Assembly (NCBI GenBank): GCA_011319805.1
Contig: SJRY01000228.1
Location: 496,001 to 560,000, forward strand
Length of the DNA: 64,000 nt
Reading direction: 5' to 3'
DNA from: Macrocybe gigantea
Taxonomy: Eukaryota > Basidiomycota > Agaricomycetes > Agaricales > Callistosporiaceae
Shown here: in pieces, positions 60,424 through 64,000 of the stretch
Layout: every line of letters begins with the position of its first letter
Numbering within the stretch: the first letter of the stretch is position 1
The notes under the pieces: generated by a model
Told to the model about the DNA's origin: nothing
The model's database searches: none
What the model saw: the letters and a program-made list of their open reading frames with translations, nothing else
Position numbers and translations under genes: made by a program

Positions 60424-63213
60424 TCAGAGATTTCCTGACCGTGCGAGGCCACTTTCTGCCGCCTTGACGGCTGACTGCAAATCGATATGGAAGAAAGGCG
60501 TGTCTGGCGAAACAACAGTTGCCAATTCCCCACTTTCACTCGTTGTGCGAGAGTCCATCTTCTTAATGTCGGCGGACTCGATATCGCCACTCTGCTCTAT
60601 CTCCTGTGTGTCGCTGAGAATAGTGCGGCCGCCTCGATACGGGACAACAGCAGCGAGGTCAGGTGGTGTCGTGGAGGAAGATATGCCGATTCCAAAACCC
60701 CCGGCCACCAAAGCACGACGTATCCAGGGGGAAAGAACCGTCGCGAAATGAAACTTTAGGTGAGATGTTAATGTCCGGGACACGGCAATAATGAGCAAAG
60801 ATGCCCTACCTCAATCGGCCTATCAGCCCATTTCTCTACTTCAGTTCTGGTGTCGATGAGAGCCTGGACGGCACTCGTATCAATCTGTGAGCTGATTCAA
60901 AATCGTGTCAGTGTGGTTCTCCCTAGAGAACGGAGACTCACTCACACAGTCGAAAAGTCTAAAACTATTGCGTGCAAGACAGGCTTTTTCTCGTTTGCAC
61001 GCAATTCCTCTTCGGTCAAATGACGTGGACCAGGATCATTCCATGGTCGGTCGCTGAGCTTGATACTGCTGACATCCTTTCCTCTTTGCATGTTTTCCTT
61101 GACATAATCCACGATGGCGGAGTTGACGAGGGAGGCGTTGGGGTATAGATAGCTCTCTTCGAAGCGATAAACAATGACGCCAGGAAGTGGGGGACAACGC
61201 GGACTTCTGAATTCACAATGCCGTTCTTTTTCAAGGGAACGTAGATATCTCGAACGCCTTTGACATCCGATCCGCTGTTCCGCAGAGTTACTTTCCCGAG
61301 GAAGGAACCTCGTGGATGGGCAATGCGAATGAGTAGCAAAGCCACGGACGCCGCAATAGAAGTGTAAATTCCGTTCTCGATGGATGAAAAGATGGTAACG
61401 AGAACAGCCGCCGCCCAGATAAAGAACTCTAGAGGGGATACGCGCCAGTAAGAATAAACCTGGATCATTGGTTTCAAAGAGTGAATCTAGCGAAAGAGGG
61501 ATTGCGAATTTTACCTGCGAAGGCGAGGCGACTAGATCCGCGACAGCGTGGATGATGACGGCAGACAGTCCGGCATTGGGTATCCAGAAAAAGGCAGGAG
61601 TGAGGCCATACAAGGCGACAATGACAACAATGGCCGTGATAATGCCTGCCGCAGGTGTGCGGACGCCGGATTTTGACTTCAAGGCGGAACGAGAGAAGGA
61701 CCCTGTTGCAGGGTATGCTCCAAAACATGAGCCTATCGTATTTGTGACGCCGATAGCGATCAGCTCTTGGTTTGGGTTGATTTTATAGCCGTTTAATCGC
61801 CCAAAGGCTGGATCGGAATTAAGGAACCGATGACGGCATGGACATGAGCCTAACATAGCACTCACATTTCGAGATCGCGATATGTTCCAGAAGCAGGATG
61901 ATGGTGGCCACCGGAAGTTGGGGTGCAAGAGCGGCGGCAAGCTGGGAATCCATGTGAGGCTGGCCGACGTGCTTGAAGCCTGCGGGGACTTTTTGTAATA
62001 TCTTGATTGGGTATTTCCCAGACGCTGACTTTCTGTGACGGCAGTACAACCAAGCAGCAATTGTCAGGATGAGAATGACGAATGCGTTCCTGAGGACGCT
62101 CAGGAAAAAGAAGATCCGTGCTAGATGAGGTCAGAAAAACGACGATGACGACGCAAGGTGCGCTATCTTTACTCACCTCGGCGTGGATAGCGCCTTGAGA
62201 AGAAGTCACAGAGGATACGGATCGAGTATAGGGAAACAAGGCCTGTGAGTCCCCATGCAGCATCAAGTTTCGTGCGAGGGAGATACTTCAGCGTGTTGAT
62301 GATGACCATGTAGGTGGCGGCGCGGGTGCTGAAAACTATCAGAGAAGACACCTAACGGAACTGAAGTTGCGTACTCAAATCCACTGATTCCCATGAGACC
62401 TGGCACTTGTCCAGCAGCTATGCTGATGGCCGATCCGGTCATAAACCCGCTGACAGCTGGGGCTGGAATAAACTCCACCAGCCATCCTATCCTGAGCAGG
62501 CCGATCCCCAGGACGATGAAACCGCATAAGAATGCCAGCCCGGTGGCGATCTCAGGACCAGTATACTCATTGGGATGTGATGCTTGAACGTGCTTGATGA
62601 GTTGAGCCACAGTGAGTGACATGACGGCGACAGGTCCAATAGAGACATCTTTCGATGTGGCAAAGAACTGAAAATGAATCGGCCACCCGTACTACCTCAA
62701 TTATGACTGACTGGCTTACGCAATAAATAAGCACGCCCACGAAGGACGAATATAAGCCGTATTCGGGAGGTAGGGTCGCTAACTGCAATCAAAGGCTTCA
62801 GCGAAGTCACTCCTTGAAGTAGATCGGCGAATGAAGATTACCTGGGCATATGACATGCCTTGGGGTACGACTACCATGCCGACGGTGAGTCCAGCAATCA
62901 CATCACCGGTGAGCCAGCCCAAATCTTTGCAGCAGGCGGTCATCGATCTGTGGAGATATGTGAAGAACAAGGTACACACTGTATCGAGGCGCCCATGAGA
63001 TGAGCGGGAAGAGACTTAGAAGGTAGTCGGCGATCTGTGAGTGTGAGGGTGAGACGCTCTTCGCGAACGACTTAGATAACCGAGGCGTACACGTTGCCTC
63101 GGGTTCGTCACGTATTGGGCGATCCAATCTCGACTGGAGACAACGGGAACAATGGTTTCAGGATAGCCAATGACACGTTTGCCCAGCCGCTTCGCTGAAG
63201 AGAAGACCTCCAT
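60424..63213 (-). CDS. SulP sulfate permease with STAS domain, one apparent frameshift
   Basis: Proton/sulfate symporter of the plasma membrane. Starts at 63213 (MEVFSSAKRLGKRV). Membrane part: DYLLSLFPLISWAPRYN, WLTGDVIAGLTVGMVVVPQG, the SulP signature around SYAQLATLPPEYGLYSSFVG, GFMTGSAISIAAGQVPGL, LLLEHIAISKSFGRLNGYKI, NQELIAIGVTNTIGS and GSFSRSALKSKSG. The cytosolic STAS domain follows (GVIVYRFEESYLYPNASL, AIVLDFST, IDTSAVQALIDTRTEVEKW). The frame between VNSEVRVVP and PLPGVIVY requires one more base in the G5 run at 61189-61193. The tail is acidic and Ser-rich. Stop at 60424. Confidence 0.92.
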
Positions 63214-64000
63214 AGTGCAGGCGGGCGAAGCTTGATTGTAACTGGCAGGGAGCTTTTATATGTTGTGACTAATGGAGCAGCACGGGCTTGAGCAGCTTCG
63301 TATGGACACAGGGCCGCTTGGAAGTGCTCAAGCAAGACGGTTGTTTTTTTTCTGACAAGGACGGGTGATGCTTTGCGGGAAGGAACGCTCAGGACTGAAC
63401 CATATTGGCAGACAAGCTCGTGCCCTGATCGCGTTGCGCTGGGTTGAATCACAAAATTTAGTGGATGAGCACTGGTGTAGTCATTTCAGTCGGGGATGGC
63501 GCAATGCCGCTGAGTTTCAAAAACTGGATGCCCGAGCGTCTGAGTACTACCATGCCCGAATGGCAATGCCGTGTCTGAGCTCGCCCTTTATAGCGAGTAA
63601 CGAATATACTGACCTGATCGCTCTGGCCTTCCGCAATTATGCGTCGACGAAAGAGGGAAACGAAGCGAAGGAAAAAAAAAACAGCGTTATCGTCCGGTTA
63701 ATCGTCTTGCACCCTACCGACGACACAAGGCGCGAGCGAACCCTAGGATTGCGCGTTTTCTTTTGTTCCTTGGAAATGCGTGATAATGAACAGGAATTAG
63801 CGGGACAGCGCCAGTGCCTGGATGCGGGCATGCGACCACGGATGTATAAAGATTAGGCTGATCATTGTGGGTTTCCTTAAACAGATGCGAGAATTGTCCA
63901 GGACAACCACGCATTGGTATGGCGATAGTGCGAAGCTAGATTCAGTGTCGGCAATGTATATATGGCACGGATAGAAGAAAGTGGCATTGCTGGAAGGTCG
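63214..64000. other. 787-bp right end without a recognised gene
   Basis: Upstream of the sulfate permease. A 163-codon plus-strand frame at 63365-63856 and smaller minus-strand frames show no family resemblance and no supporting splice structure. It probably holds the permease promoter, which in fungi often responds to sulfur supply; no known sulfur-response motif was recognised. Confidence 0.5.

Noticed and set aside
60942..62060. 372-codon minus-strand frame taken as one protein
   Set aside because: It crosses several real introns of the sulfate permease; only parts of it are coding, in different frames.
63365..63856. 163-codon frame at the right end
   Set aside because: No homology, no introns, low support; probably non-coding.

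Overview
This is a 64 kb piece of a fungal nuclear genome, almost certainly an Agaricomycete (mushroom-type basidiomycete). The evidence is dense short introns of about 45-90 bp (some genes have 10-20), short intergenic gaps, protein families typical of basidiomycetes (GDS1 winged-helix regulator, CPAF-like S41 peptidase, bestrophin-like UPF0187 protein, paired linker histones) and no operons. I rebuilt gene models by hand from splice signals, reading-frame phase and family motifs. I placed 28 protein-coding genes. No tRNA, rRNA, transposon or CRISPR array was recognised.

Layout, left to right: RRM+Pumilio RNA-binding protein (-, cut by the left edge); a 2.3 kb gene-free stretch; GDS1 winged-helix/APSES-like regulator (-); linker histone H1 copy A (-); degenerate acyl-CoA-synthetase-like protein (-); histone H1 copy B (+); secreted CPAF-like S41 peptidase (-); Tel2 (+); aldo-keto reductase (-); complex I 24 kDa subunit (+); bestrophin-like channel (-); a probable meiotic-axis protein of SYCP2/Red1 type (+); M1 aminopeptidase (+); mRNA cap methyltransferase Abd1 (+); Rsp5/Nedd4 ubiquitin ligase (-); Atg38/NRBF2-like protein (+); Mog1 (-); Ndc80 (+); ERI1-like exonuclease with a membrane segment (-); Cms1 (+); mitochondrial ribosomal protein L31 (-); SF3A1/Prp21 (+); an orphan small protein (-); Ubc6 (-); mitochondrial ribosomal protein Mrp10 (+); two tandem NYN-domain genes (+,+); TACO1/YebC-like (-); SulP sulfate permease (-); a gene-free right end.

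From 14.8 to 55 kb the genes nearly alternate in strand, giving short shared divergent promoters (96-130 bp for five pairs) and close convergent ends. Most genes are housekeeping: chromosome maintenance and segregation (Tel2, Ndc80, Red1-like, H1), mRNA processing (Abd1, SF3A1, Puf, ERI1), protein turnover (Rsp5, Ubc6, M1 peptidase) and mitochondrial biogenesis (NDUFV2, L31, Mrp10, TACO1).

The most interesting points are the SYCP2/Red1-like gene, whose 20 exons splice in phase into 986 residues; the tandem NYN pair, where the upstream copy has lost nuclease residues the downstream copy keeps; a 6-nt micro-exon in the bestrophin gene; at least five GC-AG introns; and an acyl-CoA-synthetase-fold protein lacking its ATP-binding motifs. 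Five genes each need one extra base, four of them inside a single-base run of 4-7 and one in a CC pair, to stay in frame. That pattern is more likely uncorrected sequencing deletions than five pseudogenes.
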